The notes below the pieces were generated by a model. That model was not told where the DNA came from. It saw only the letters and a program-made list of their open reading frames with translations, and made no database searches. From NCBI GenBank assembly GCA_947174375.1, contig CAMWIS010000004.1, forward strand, positions 1 through 31,469: a stretch of 31,469 bases of DNA, given 5' to 3'. Positions 16,802 to 25,590 of the stretch are shown one piece after another. Source of the stretch: an uncultured Bacteroidales bacterium. GTDB lineage: Bacteria > Bacteroidota > Bacteroidia > Bacteroidales > P3. Within the stretch, counting starts at the first letter, position 1. Each line of letters starts with the position of its first letter. A program made the translations under genes and the position numbers.

Positions 16802-18772
16802 ATGAAACAGCATTTCGACCTGTCTTTGGATAAAATACAGTTGGCCAATCTGTCCGGCTCCCTGCAACGGGAGTGGCTCTGTACGGGCGAGAACGGTTGC
16901 TACGCTTCCTCCACGGTGGCGGGTTGCCATACGCGCAAGTACCACGGGCTGTATGTGGCGCCGCAACCGGCTCTGGGGCAAGACAACTACGTCTTGCTCG
17001 CGCAGATGCAGGAAACGGTCCGTCAGCACGGCAAGGCGTTTCATCTCGGGGTGACGCGCTATGGCGATATCTACGAACCCAAAGGCCACAAGTATCTGGA
17101 AAAATTCGCGCTGATGCCGCATCCGTGCTGGTGGTACCGCGTGGGCGGCGTATTGTTGCGCAAGGAACTGTTGATGCACAAGCGGCTCAACCGGCTGTTC
17201 ATCGCCTATACGTTAGAAGAGGCGCATTCGCCCACCATCCTGGAGTTGCGGCCGTTCTGCGTGTTCCGCCGCCAGCACGAGGTGGCGCGGCGGTCTGACC
17301 GGGCCTGCGAACAGGTGCAGATTCTGCCGTCCGGCATCAAATTGCGGCTCTACGACGATTATTCGGATTTGTTTATCGAAGGGATGTACGGGCTCGGCTT
17401 CGAGGAAAAGCCGGACTGGTACTACGATATCACGTATTGGCAGGAGGAACGGCGCGGCTATCCGTTCAAGGAAGACTGGTTTACGCCCGGTTTGTTCCGT
17501 ATGCCGATACAGGTGGGCGAAACGGTCTATGTAACGGCCGGTGTGGATTCGTTCGGCCAGCAGCCGGCCTTGCACGATTTCGCCGAGGCCTTCGAAGAGG
17601 GCAAGCGGCAGGCGCAGCCGGCCGACAGCGCGTTGCATTGCCTGGAGAATGCGGCGGCCGACCTTATCGTGCAACGGCAAGGCCGCACGCAGATTATGGC
17701 GGGCTATCCTTGGTTCGGGCCGTGGGGGCGCGATACGTTCATCGCGTTGCCGGGGCTCACGTTATCCACCAAGCGGTTCGAGACGGCCGAAGCCGTCTTG
17801 GACGGGATGCTGGCCGACCGGCAGGGCGCGTTGTTCCCCAATGTGGGTACGGGCAACGAAGCCGCCTACAATTCGGTGGATGCGCCGCTGTGGTTCGTCC
17901 ATGCCGTGCAACGTTATATGATGGCCGTGTCGGAACCGGAGCGGCCGCGCATCTGGCAGAAGTACGGCGCGGCGGTCATGGCCGTTGTGGACGGGTTCGC
18001 CTCCGGCACCCATCCGGGCATCGGCCTGGGGCAAGACGGGCTGGTCTATGCCGCCCAGCCGGGCAAGGCGCTGACGTGGATGGACGCGGTGGTGGACGGC
18101 CGGCCGATTACGCCACGCGCCGGCGCGCCGGTCGAAATCAACGCGCTTTGGTACAACGCCCTCCGCTTTATCGCCGACAGCCTCCGACAATACGATGCGG
18201 CGGGCGCGGCCGGATTCCTGGCGCGTTGGCAGCAGCCGATGGACGAATTCCCCGAACGGTTCAAGGCCGCATTCTGGAGCAAACAATACGGCTATTTGGC
18301 CGACGTCGTGTCGGACGGCCGGGGCGACTTCTCGCTCCGTCCCAATCAAATCATCGCGGCCGCCCTGCCGTATAAGGCCATCAGCAATAAAATCTGCCAG
18401 CTCGTGGTGGAACACGTCAAGCAGATGCTGTTGACGCCGCGCGGCTTGCGGACGTTGGCCCCGATGGACAGCCGCTACGAAGGCGTTTACGAAGGCGATC
18501 AGCCCACGCGTGACGCCCGTTACCACCAGGGGATTGTGTGGGTGTGGCTGTTGGAACCGTTTGCCGAGGCTTGCCAGGCCGTTTACGGCGAGCAGGCGCG
18601 GCCGATGTTGGAAAAGATATGGCAGCAGTTCGAACCGGCTTTGGGCGAACTCTGTATGGGCACCGTGTCCGAAATATACGACGGCAACCCGCCGCATACG
18701 CCGCGCGGCGCCGTCTCGCAGGCGTGGAGCGTGTCCGCCCTTTTACGAATCAATGAAATGTTGCAGTCATGA
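16802..18772 (+). CDS. Glycogen debranching enzyme (amylo-alpha-1,6-glucosidase type, GH133-like)
   Basis: The predicted role is hydrolysis of alpha-1,6 branch points of glycogen-like glucan in the cytoplasm. The 656-residue protein shows the two-domain bacterial/archaeal GDE layout. The N-terminal domain starts with REWLCTGENGCYASSTVAG (23-41) and TRKYHGLYVA (44-53). The C-terminal (alpha/alpha)6 glucosidase domain begins near residue 270, with GYPWFGPWGRDTFIALPGL (301-319), PVEINALWYNALRF (443-456) and TVSEIYDGNPPHTPRG (621-636), where the acidic residues are the probable catalytic ones. No signal peptide is seen. Its TGA stop overlaps the ATG of the next gene (ATGA, 18769-18772), so translation is probably coupled. 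It is the first gene of a four-gene alpha-glucan cluster. Homologues in Bacteroides sit beside a GT4 and a GH57 gene in the same order. Confidence 0.92.
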   Translation: MKQHFDLSLDKIQLANLSGSLQREWLCTGENGCYASSTVAGCHTRKYHGLYVAPQPALGQDNYVLLAQMQETVRQHGKAFHLGVTRYGDIYEPKGHKYLEKFALMPHPCWWYRVGGVLLRKELLMHKRLNRLFIAYTLEEAHSPTILELRPFCVFRRQHEVARRSDRACEQVQILPSGIKLRLYDDYSDLFIEGMYGLGFEEKPDWYYDITYWQEERRGYPFKEDWFTPGLFRMPIQVGETVYVTAGVDSFGQQPALHDFAEAFEEGKRQAQPADSALHCLENAAADLIVQRQGRTQIMAGYPWFGPWGRDTFIALPGLTLSTKRFETAEAVLDGMLADRQGALFPNVGTGNEAAYNSVDAPLWFVHAVQRYMMAVSEPERPRIWQKYGAAVMAVVDGFASGTHPGIGLGQDGLVYAAQPGKALTWMDAVVDGRPITPRAGAPVEINALWYNALRFIADSLRQYDAAGAAGFLARWQQPMDEFPERFKAAFWSKQYGYLADVVSDGRGDFSLRPNQIIAAALPYKAISNKICQLVVEHVKQMLLTPRGLRTLAPMDSRYEGVYEGDQPTRDARYHQGIVWVWLLEPFAEACQAVYGEQARPMLEKIWQQFEPALGELCMGTVSEIYDGNPPHTPRGAVSQAWSVSALLRINEMLQS

Positions 18773-20091
18773 GAGTATTGATGTTCGGGTGGGAATTCCC
18801 GCCCCATATCACGGGCGGTTTGGGAACGGCGTGTTACGGTATGTGCCGTGGCTTGCTTGCGCAAGGCGTGGAGGTCATCTTCACGGCGCCCAAACTTTAC
18901 GGTGACGAAGACCAGGGCGTGGCGCGCATGGTGTCGGCCGATCAGGTGGAGGTGGATTTGCGGCACCCGATGTACGAATCGTGGTGGAAGAATCTGACCT
19001 ATATCCAAATCGGCGCCAACCTCATTCCGTATGTCGGTCTGGACGACTATTTCTCGCTGCACAACCGCTCGGAAAGCGGCAGTTGGCAGTCGGGGGAAGT
19101 GTCCGCCAAGCGGAAGTTCACGTTTTCGGGTCAGTATAAACAGAACCTGATGGAAGAAGTGGAACGCTACGCGATGGTGGCCTCCACGGTGGCTTCCCAA
19201 CAGCAGTTCGACGTCATCCATGCCCACGATTGGCTTACCTATATGGCCGGTATCGCGGCCAAGCGCGTGAGCGGTAAACCCTTGGTCATCCACGTCCATG
19301 CCACCGAATTCGACCGTACGGGCGAGAACGTCAACACGCGCGTGTTCGACATCGAACGGCGCGGGATGCTGGCGGCCGACCGCATCATCACGGTCAGCAA
19401 CTATACGCGCGACATCGTCATCCACCGTTACGGCATTCCGGCCGAAAAGGTGCATACGGTCTATAATGCCGTGGAACCCTCGGCGGGTGAACCCGTCGCG
19501 CCGGCGCAACCGGCGGTGGCTACGCGGGCCAAACGTGGCAAGGCCGTGCCCAAGCGCAAGATCGTCACGTTCCTCGGCCGCGTCACCTATCAGAAAGGGC
19601 CGGAATATTTCGTGGAGGCCGCGCGTCTGATTCTGCAACGCGACCCGAGCGTCCATTTCGTCATGGCCGGTTCGGGCGATATGTTCAACCGCATTGTGGA
19701 GCGGGTGGCCGCCCTGCAACTCGGTTCGCATTTCCATTTCGCGGGCTTCCTCAAAGGCCCGGAGGTGGACCGGATGTTCCGCATGAGCGACGTCTATGTC
19801 ATGCCTTCGGTGTCGGAGCCTTTCGGCATTTCGCCGTTGGAAGCCATGCGCTCCAACGTGCCGGTCGTCATATCCAAGCAGTCGGGCGTATCCGAGATTC
19901 TTGAACACGCGCTCAAAATCGACTTTTGGGATGTGGACGCCATGGCCGATGCCATCTACGGGCTGTTGCACTATCCGCCGCTTTCGGCCATGTTCCGCCG
20001 TTACGGCGCCGAGGAAGTGAACCGGCTCAAATGGGAAAACGCCGCCAAGCATCTCCTGCAGGTTTACGAAATGGCCGTGCGGGATAGATAA
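18769..20091 (+). CDS. GT4-family glycosyltransferase, glycogen synthase-like
   Basis: This is a GT-B fold glycosyltransferase. The N-terminal Rossmann domain opens with FGWEFPPHITGGLGTACYG (6-24), whose GGLG resembles the sugar-nucleotide loop of GT5/GT4 starch and glycogen synthases. VIHAHDWLT (149-157) is also typical of that group. The C-terminal domain has FLGRVTYQKGPEYF (268-281), and EPFGISPLEAM (350-360) provides the EX7E donor-binding motif. Length is 440 residues. Between the two domains is an unusual Pro/Ala-rich then basic linker (about 239-264), probably disordered. Overlap of 4 bp with the debranching gene and the GH57 gene 36 bp downstream place it in alpha-glucan synthesis. 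The donor (ADP- or UDP-glucose) cannot be told from sequence alone. Confidence 0.85.
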   Translation: MRVLMFGWEFPPHITGGLGTACYGMCRGLLAQGVEVIFTAPKLYGDEDQGVARMVSADQVEVDLRHPMYESWWKNLTYIQIGANLIPYVGLDDYFSLHNRSESGSWQSGEVSAKRKFTFSGQYKQNLMEEVERYAMVASTVASQQQFDVIHAHDWLTYMAGIAAKRVSGKPLVIHVHATEFDRTGENVNTRVFDIERRGMLAADRIITVSNYTRDIVIHRYGIPAEKVHTVYNAVEPSAGEPVAPAQPAVATRAKRGKAVPKRKIVTFLGRVTYQKGPEYFVEAARLILQRDPSVHFVMAGSGDMFNRIVERVAALQLGSHFHFAGFLKGPEVDRMFRMSDVYVMPSVSEPFGISPLEAMRSNVPVVISKQSGVSEILEHALKIDFWDVDAMADAIYGLLHYPPLSAMFRRYGAEEVNRLKWENAAKHLLQVYEMAVRDR

Positions 20092-20127
20092 GCCGGTTCA
20101 AATAATGACAAGATAAAAGCGAGAGTT

Positions 20128-21303
20128 ATGAAAAAGATAGCCTTAATATTTAAAGTACATCAGCCGTTCCGCCTGCGGAAATACCGTTTTTTCGACATAG
20201 GCGAGAATCACGACTATTACGATGACTACCAAAATAAATACGCGCTGAAGCGTTTTGCCGAGCAGTCCTACGACAAGGCCAATGCCTTGATGAAAGACGC
20301 CTTGGAACGTTATCCCAAGCAATTCGCGTTCTCGTTCGCGTTTTCGGGTACGGCCATGGATCAGATGCAGTGGTATGCGCCCGACTTGTTAGGTGAATTC
20401 CAAGCCTTGGCCGCCCACAAGGAAGTCGAATTTTTGGCCGAACCCTATTCCTGTTCGTTGGGGTCGCTGATTTCGCGTAATTTCTTCTGCTCGCAGGTGG
20501 AAGCGCACCGCAAGAAACTGCGGGCGGTGTTCAAGAAAACGCCGTCGGTGCTGTTGAATACCGATTTGATATATAGCGATGAAATCGGGCAATGGGCGGC
20601 CGAAATGAAGTTCAAGGGCATGGTGGCCGAGGGCGCGCGCCATATCTTGGGTTGGAAGAGCCCGCATTATCTCTACGCCCATCCGGACACGGGCCTGCCG
20701 CTGTTGTTGCGCGACCCGGTGCTGAGCGAAAACCTTTCGTTGCGCTTCTCCGACCGCAATTGGGATCAGTGGCCCTATACCGTCGAGAAGTTCCTGCAGG
20801 CCGTGGATGCCGAACCCGGCGACACGCAAATCGTGCTCTGCATCGACTATGCCGTGTTGGGCGAGTTCCAGCCGGAGGAAAGCGGCATCTTCGCGTTCCT
20901 CTCCGCCCTTATCGACCAAGTGGCGCAGCGCAAGGACTATGCGTTCGTAACGCCATCGCAACTCTGCAAACAGACGCCCGTGGGCGATTTGCACGTGCCG
21001 ACGCCCATTTCGTGCGTGGACGAGGAACGCGACCTGACGGCCTGCTACGGCAACGATATGCAGCGCGACGCCGTGGCCAATCTGAAACGGATGTGGACGG
21101 CCGTCGAAAAGACCAAAGACAAGGAACTCATCAAGGATTTCATGTATCTGACGGGTTCCGACCATTTGCATTTCATGAGTACGAAATGGTTTTCCGACAC
21201 GCCTTCGCCGCGTTACCTCCGGCCCTACGACAGCCCCTACGACGGCTATATCAATTACATGAACGTTCTGTCCGACCTCTCGCAGCGGCTCGGATTGGAT
21301 TAA
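20128..21303 (+). CDS. GH57 alpha-amylase-like protein with altered catalytic motif
   Basis: The 391-residue cytoplasmic protein (no signal peptide) has the GH57 hallmarks: VHQPFR at 10-15 (motif 1), FSGTAMDQMQ at 72-81 (motif 2), EFLAEPYSCSL at 101-111, LNTDLIYSDEIG at 143-154 (motif 3), and LCIDYAVLGEFQPEESGIF at 237-255 (motif 4). In active relatives motif 3 is commonly NTELIY, with Glu as nucleophile, and motif 4 is D-Y-E-T-F-G. Here the motif 3 position is Asp146, and motif 4 keeps Asp240 but reads DYAVLG. From general knowledge, many Bacteroidota GH57 'amylase-like' proteins lack a full catalytic pair, so enzyme activity is doubtful. It sits between the GT4 gene and the synthase-phosphorylase fusion, which suggests a role in storage glucan metabolism, perhaps binding or regulatory. 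Confidence 0.88.
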   Translation: MKKIALIFKVHQPFRLRKYRFFDIGENHDYYDDYQNKYALKRFAEQSYDKANALMKDALERYPKQFAFSFAFSGTAMDQMQWYAPDLLGEFQALAAHKEVEFLAEPYSCSLGSLISRNFFCSQVEAHRKKLRAVFKKTPSVLLNTDLIYSDEIGQWAAEMKFKGMVAEGARHILGWKSPHYLYAHPDTGLPLLLRDPVLSENLSLRFSDRNWDQWPYTVEKFLQAVDAEPGDTQIVLCIDYAVLGEFQPEESGIFAFLSALIDQVAQRKDYAFVTPSQLCKQTPVGDLHVPTPISCVDEERDLTACYGNDMQRDAVANLKRMWTAVEKTKDKELIKDFMYLTGSDHLHFMSTKWFSDTPSPRYLRPYDSPYDGYINYMNVLSDLSQRLGLD

Positions 21304-21335
21304 GCAGCGTTAAACAAGTATATTAAGTATATATT

Positions 21336-24300
21336 ATGACAAAGAAAGCAGACAGTTATCTGTTCGAGACTTCCTGGGAAGTCTGCAACAAAGTGGGTGG
21401 TATATATACCGTTATATCGACGAAGGTCAGCAGTATGCAGCGGATGTTCGGCGACCGCTATTTCCTGATAGGCCCCGATGTATGGAAAGACCGCGATAAC
21501 CGCGAGTTCATCGAAGATAAGAAATTGCATGAGGGCTGGCGCGCCTATGCCGAAAGCCAGGGCGTTTCGTTCCGCATCGGCCGTTGGAATACCGAAGGCA
21601 AACCGGTGGTCGTGCTCGTCGATTTCATGTCGCTCATCGCGCGGAAAGACGCGATTCTGTCCGATTTTTGGAACGATTTCCAGTTGGATTCGCTGTCGGG
21701 ACAATGGGATTACATCGAACCGGTGCTGTTCGGCTATGCGGCCGCGCGCGTGGTGGAGACGTTCTACAACTATACGGTCTTCCCGCAGGAAAAGGTCTAT
21801 GCCCATTTCCATGAATGGATGACGGGTTCCGGCGTGCTCTACCTCAAAAAACAGGTGCCGGCCGTGGCCACCGTCTTTACGACGCACGCCACCGTATTGG
21901 GCCGTTGCATCGCGGGCAACGCGCTGCCGCTTTACGGGGCGTTGCAGACGTATAACGGCGAGGAACTGTCGTATAAGTTCGGCGTCCGCGCCAAATTCTC
22001 GATGGAGAAACTGTCGGCCCTCCATGCCGATGCGTTCACGACTGTGAGCCGCATCACCGACCGCGAATGTTTGCAGTTCTTCGGCAAGGGCGTTGACAAG
22101 GTAACGCCCAACGGCTTTGAAGACCGTTTCGTGCCGCAGGGCGAGGCCTATGAAACCAAGCGGCGGGAAGCCCGTCAGGTGCTGCGCCGCGTCAGCGAGG
22201 CCTTGTTGAACGTGCCGGTGTCGGAAGACGCGTTCTTCGTGCTCAACAGCGGCCGTTACGAATTCAAGAACAAAGGCATCGACCTCTATATCGATACGTT
22301 GGCACAGCTCAACCGCCGCCCCGACCTGAACCGTCAGGTCATCGCGTTTATCGCCGTGCCCTCCGGCCATGCCGGCGCCCGCGAGGATTTGCGGCAGCGT
22401 CTGCAACAGGCGGGCATTGCCGTGGGCGAGGCGCATACCGACGATTTCAGCACGCATTACCTGAGCGACAGCGAGCATGACCCGGTGTTGAACCGCCTCC
22501 GCCAAGACGATTTGCACAACCGTACCGAAGACAAGATTAAGGTTATTTTCGTGCCTTGCTACCTGGATGGCACCGACGGCATCTTCAACCTGCCTTACTA
22601 CGATTTCCTGACCGGCTTCGACGCGTCGGTGTTCCCGTCCTATTACGAACCGTGGGGCTATACGCCCTTGGAGAGCGCGGCCTTCTCGCTGCCCACGATG
22701 ACGACCTCCGTGGCCGGCTTCGGGCTGTGGGTGCAGGAAAGCGTGCGCGAGGCCCAGCAGGGCGTCGTGGTCGTGGATAGAAACGACAGCAACGACCCCG
22801 ACGTCGTGGCGCGGATGGTGGAGCAACTCTGCCGTTGGACGGCCCTGTCGGCCGCCGATATGGACGTATGCCGCAAGCAGGCCTACGCGGTTTCGCGCCA
22901 GGCGTTGTGGCAGAATTTGGTGGAAGAATACGCGACGGCCTACGATATGGCCGCCGACAAATGGAATAAGGACGCCACGCTGTTGAACAAGGAACTGCCG
23001 TTTACGTTGCAGAAACTCTCGGCCGTCCGTCCCATCCTGCCGCAATGGCGCAAGCTCATGATCCGCGGCGTGTTGCCGGAAGCCTTGTCGGCTTTGGAAC
23101 GCTTGGCCGAAAACCTGTGGTGGTCGTGGCAGCCGGAAGGCACGGCGCTGTTCGAGTCGGTCGATCCCAACCGTTGGGAAGCCTGCGGCCACAATCCGGT
23201 GGCCTTGTTGGACGGCCTTTCCAGCCAGCGCATCAAGGCGCTGATAGCCGATACGGACTTTATGGCGCGTTTGGCCAAGGTGTATGCGGATTTCCAAGCT
23301 TATATGGCCGAGGGCGCGCACAAGGCGGGTCCCAAGGTCGCGTATTTCTCGATGGAGTTCGGTTTGCACGAAAGCCTGAAGATTTATTCGGGCGGTTTGG
23401 GCATTTTGGCCGGCGACTACCTCAAAGCGGCCAGCGACAAGAACGTCGATATGGTCGGCATCGGCCTGCTTTACCGTTACGGCTATTTCCAGCAGCGGCT
23501 CAACGCGGCCGGCGAACAACAGGCCGATTATATCCCGCAGGCCTTCTCCAAACTGCCGATTCTGCCGGTACGCGATGAAGACGGCTTGTGGAAGACCGTG
23601 ACGATTTCGCTGCCGGGGCGGCAACTGACCGCCAAACTGTGGCTGGTGAACGTAGGGCGCGTGCCGCTCTATCTGTTGGATACCGACATTGAGGAAAACA
23701 CGCCGGCTGACCGTAGCATCACGCATCAGCTGTACGGCGGCGATTGGGAAAACCGTTTCAAACAGGAATTGTTGCTCGGCGTGGGCGGTATCCGCGTATT
23801 GCGCTGCATGGGCTTGCAGCCGGATGTTTACCACTGCAACGAAGGTCATGGCGCGTTCATGGGCCTGGAACGTCTGCGGGAATATGTGGAAAACGAAAAC
23901 CTGCCGTTCCTGCAGGCCGAAGAACTCGTGCGTTCGGCCACGCTCTTCACGACCCATACGCCGGTGCCGGCCGGGCACGATGCGTTCTCGGAAGACATCA
24001 TGCGTACCTATATGTCGTCTTTCCCGGGACGTCTCAAAATAGAATGGGATCAGTTCATGGCCCTCGGGCAGAAAGACGACGAAAGTGCGGGCGACAAATT
24101 CTCGATGAGCTTCCTGGCCGCCAATCTTTCGGAAGAAATCAACGGTGTGAGCCGGATTCACGGCCGGGTCAGCCGCGAGATTTTCGCGCCCATGTATCCG
24201 GGCTATTATCCGGAAGAATTGGAAAACATCGGCTATGTAACCAACGGCGTCCACTACCGCACGTGGGCGCATCCGCTTTGGCAACAGCTTTACGAAAAGC

Positions 24301-25583
24301 ATTTCGGCGCGGATTTCGGCAAGGACGTTTCCAATGCCGATTGCTGGGCGCATATCCAAAACGTGCCGGACGAGGAAGTATGGCAGGTGCGTACGCAGTT
24401 GCGCGCCCGCCTCATCGCGTTCGTCAAGGAGCGTCTGCAGGCCGAGATGCCGTCGCGCGGCGACACGCCGCAGGAGATGGTCAAGGTGCTGTCTTCGCTC
24501 GACCCGTCGGCCTTGACGTTCGGTTTCGCGCGTCGTTTCGCCACCTATAAACGGGCTTACCTGCTGTTGAGCAACCTCGACCGTTTGGCCAAAATCGTCG
24601 GACAGACGGGGCGTCCCGTGCAGTTCATCTTCGCGGGCAAGGCGCATCCGGCCGACAAGGCGGGTCAGGATTTGATCAAGCAAATTATAGAGGTGTCGCG
24701 CCGTCCGGAATTCCGTGGCAAAATCATCTTCATCGAAAACTACGACATCGACGTGGCCCGCTATCTCGTACAGGGCGTGGACGTTTGGATCAATACGCCG
24801 ACGCGGCCGTTGGAAGCCTCCGGTACGAGCGGCGAGAAAGCCATCATGAACGGCGTTCTGAACCTGAGCGTGTTGGACGGCTGGTGGGCGGAAGGTTACC
24901 GTCCCGGCGCCGGTTGGGCGTTGAAGGAGGAGCAAACCTACGAGAACCCCGTTTATCAGAACCAGCTCGATGCCGAAACGATTTACGACCTTATCGAAAA
25001 CGAAATCGTGCCGGCCTACTATGCCGAAAACGGCGCCATGAGCCCGCGCTGGATTCAGTACATCAAGAACAACATCGCCCAAATCGCGCCGCATTTCACG
25101 ATGCGCCGCCAGTTGGACGATTATTACAAGCAGTATTACCACGCCTTGGCCGAACGCAGCCGCGGCTTGTTGGCCGACCATTATAAGGAAGCGGCGGCAT
25201 TGGCGCTGTGGCGGCTCAATGTCATCAACCGTTGGGACGGCGTGCGCTGCGTGGACGTCGAGTTGCCGGAGACCTCGCAAGGCCCGCTGGCCTTGGGCGA
25301 AGACGCCAATTTCGGCATCCGCTTGGATTTGGGCGGCCTCAAGCCCGAGGACATCGGCGTGGAAGTGATTTTCGGCAACAAGGAAAACGATGTGGTGCGG
25401 AAGATTCTGTTCACGCAGGAACTGACGCCCTCCGACGCGCGTTTCGACAATCCGGACGAAGTGAACTACACCGGCGTTTGGCCCGTGGACGTTTCCGGCG
25501 TGTACGACTATGCGTTCCGCGTCTATCCCAAGCATCCGGGCCTGGTGCACCGTCAGGACATCCGTCTGGTCAAATGGTTCTAA
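21336..25583 (+). CDS. Fusion of glycogen synthase (GT3-like) and alpha-glucan phosphorylase (GT35)
   Basis: One 1415-residue polypeptide carries two opposing activities. Residues 1 to about 550 resemble the eukaryotic-type GT3 glycogen synthase: ETSWEVCNKVGGIYTVIS (11-28), then YAHFHEWMTG (154-163) and the donor-site EX7E motif EPWGYTPLE (438-446). About 570-690 is the DUF3417-like start of short alpha-glucan phosphorylases (LAENLWWSWQPEG, then KIYSGGLGILAGD). The GT35 catalytic part runs to about 1290 and contains NEGHGAF (835-841), FTTHTPVPAGHD, GYVTNGVHYRTW and the PLP site ASGTSGEKAIMNG, with Lys1168 as the expected Schiff-base residue. The last ~110 residues are a beta-rich tail. Such fusions occur in Bacteroidota. 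It is last in the glucan cluster, 32 bp after the GH57 gene, and ends 7 bp from convergent coaE. The gene contains no TTA, CTA or TCA codons over at least its first ~1400 codons. Confidence 0.93.
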   Translation: MTKKADSYLFETSWEVCNKVGGIYTVISTKVSSMQRMFGDRYFLIGPDVWKDRDNREFIEDKKLHEGWRAYAESQGVSFRIGRWNTEGKPVVVLVDFMSLIARKDAILSDFWNDFQLDSLSGQWDYIEPVLFGYAAARVVETFYNYTVFPQEKVYAHFHEWMTGSGVLYLKKQVPAVATVFTTHATVLGRCIAGNALPLYGALQTYNGEELSYKFGVRAKFSMEKLSALHADAFTTVSRITDRECLQFFGKGVDKVTPNGFEDRFVPQGEAYETKRREARQVLRRVSEALLNVPVSEDAFFVLNSGRYEFKNKGIDLYIDTLAQLNRRPDLNRQVIAFIAVPSGHAGAREDLRQRLQQAGIAVGEAHTDDFSTHYLSDSEHDPVLNRLRQDDLHNRTEDKIKVIFVPCYLDGTDGIFNLPYYDFLTGFDASVFPSYYEPWGYTPLESAAFSLPTMTTSVAGFGLWVQESVREAQQGVVVVDRNDSNDPDVVARMVEQLCRWTALSAADMDVCRKQAYAVSRQALWQNLVEEYATAYDMAADKWNKDATLLNKELPFTLQKLSAVRPILPQWRKLMIRGVLPEALSALERLAENLWWSWQPEGTALFESVDPNRWEACGHNPVALLDGLSSQRIKALIADTDFMARLAKVYADFQAYMAEGAHKAGPKVAYFSMEFGLHESLKIYSGGLGILAGDYLKAASDKNVDMVGIGLLYRYGYFQQRLNAAGEQQADYIPQAFSKLPILPVRDEDGLWKTVTISLPGRQLTAKLWLVNVGRVPLYLLDTDIEENTPADRSITHQLYGGDWENRFKQELLLGVGGIRVLRCMGLQPDVYHCNEGHGAFMGLERLREYVENENLPFLQAEELVRSATLFTTHTPVPAGHDAFSEDIMRTYMSSFPGRLKIEWDQFMALGQKDDESAGDKFSMSFLAANLSEEINGVSRIHGRVSREIFAPMYPGYYPEELENIGYVTNGVHYRTWAHPLWQQLYEKHFGADFGKDVSNADCWAHIQNVPDEEVWQVRTQLRARLIAFVKERLQAEMPSRGDTPQEMVKVLSSLDPSALTFGFARRFATYKRAYLLLSNLDRLAKIVGQTGRPVQFIFAGKAHPADKAGQDLIKQIIEVSRRPEFRGKIIFIENYDIDVARYLVQGVDVWINTPTRPLEASGTSGEKAIMNGVLNLSVLDGWWAEGYRPGAGWALKEEQTYENPVYQNQLDAETIYDLIENEIVPAYYAENGAMSPRWIQYIKNNIAQIAPHFTMRRQLDDYYKQYYHALAERSRGLLADHYKEAAALALWRLNVINRWDGVRCVDVELPETSQGPLALGEDANFGIRLDLGGLKPEDIGVEVIFGNKENDVVRKILFTQELTPSDARFDNPDEVNYTGVWPVDVSGVYDYAFRVYPKHPGLVHRQDIRLVKWF

Positions 25584-25590
25584 AGAAAGC

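Noticed and set aside
21300..25550. 1416-codon open frame on the minus strand opposite the glucan fusion gene
   Set aside because: It is codon-aligned with a clearly real gene and arises because that gene lacks TTA, CTA and TCA codons. Its product is His/Arg/Gln-rich without recognisable domains.
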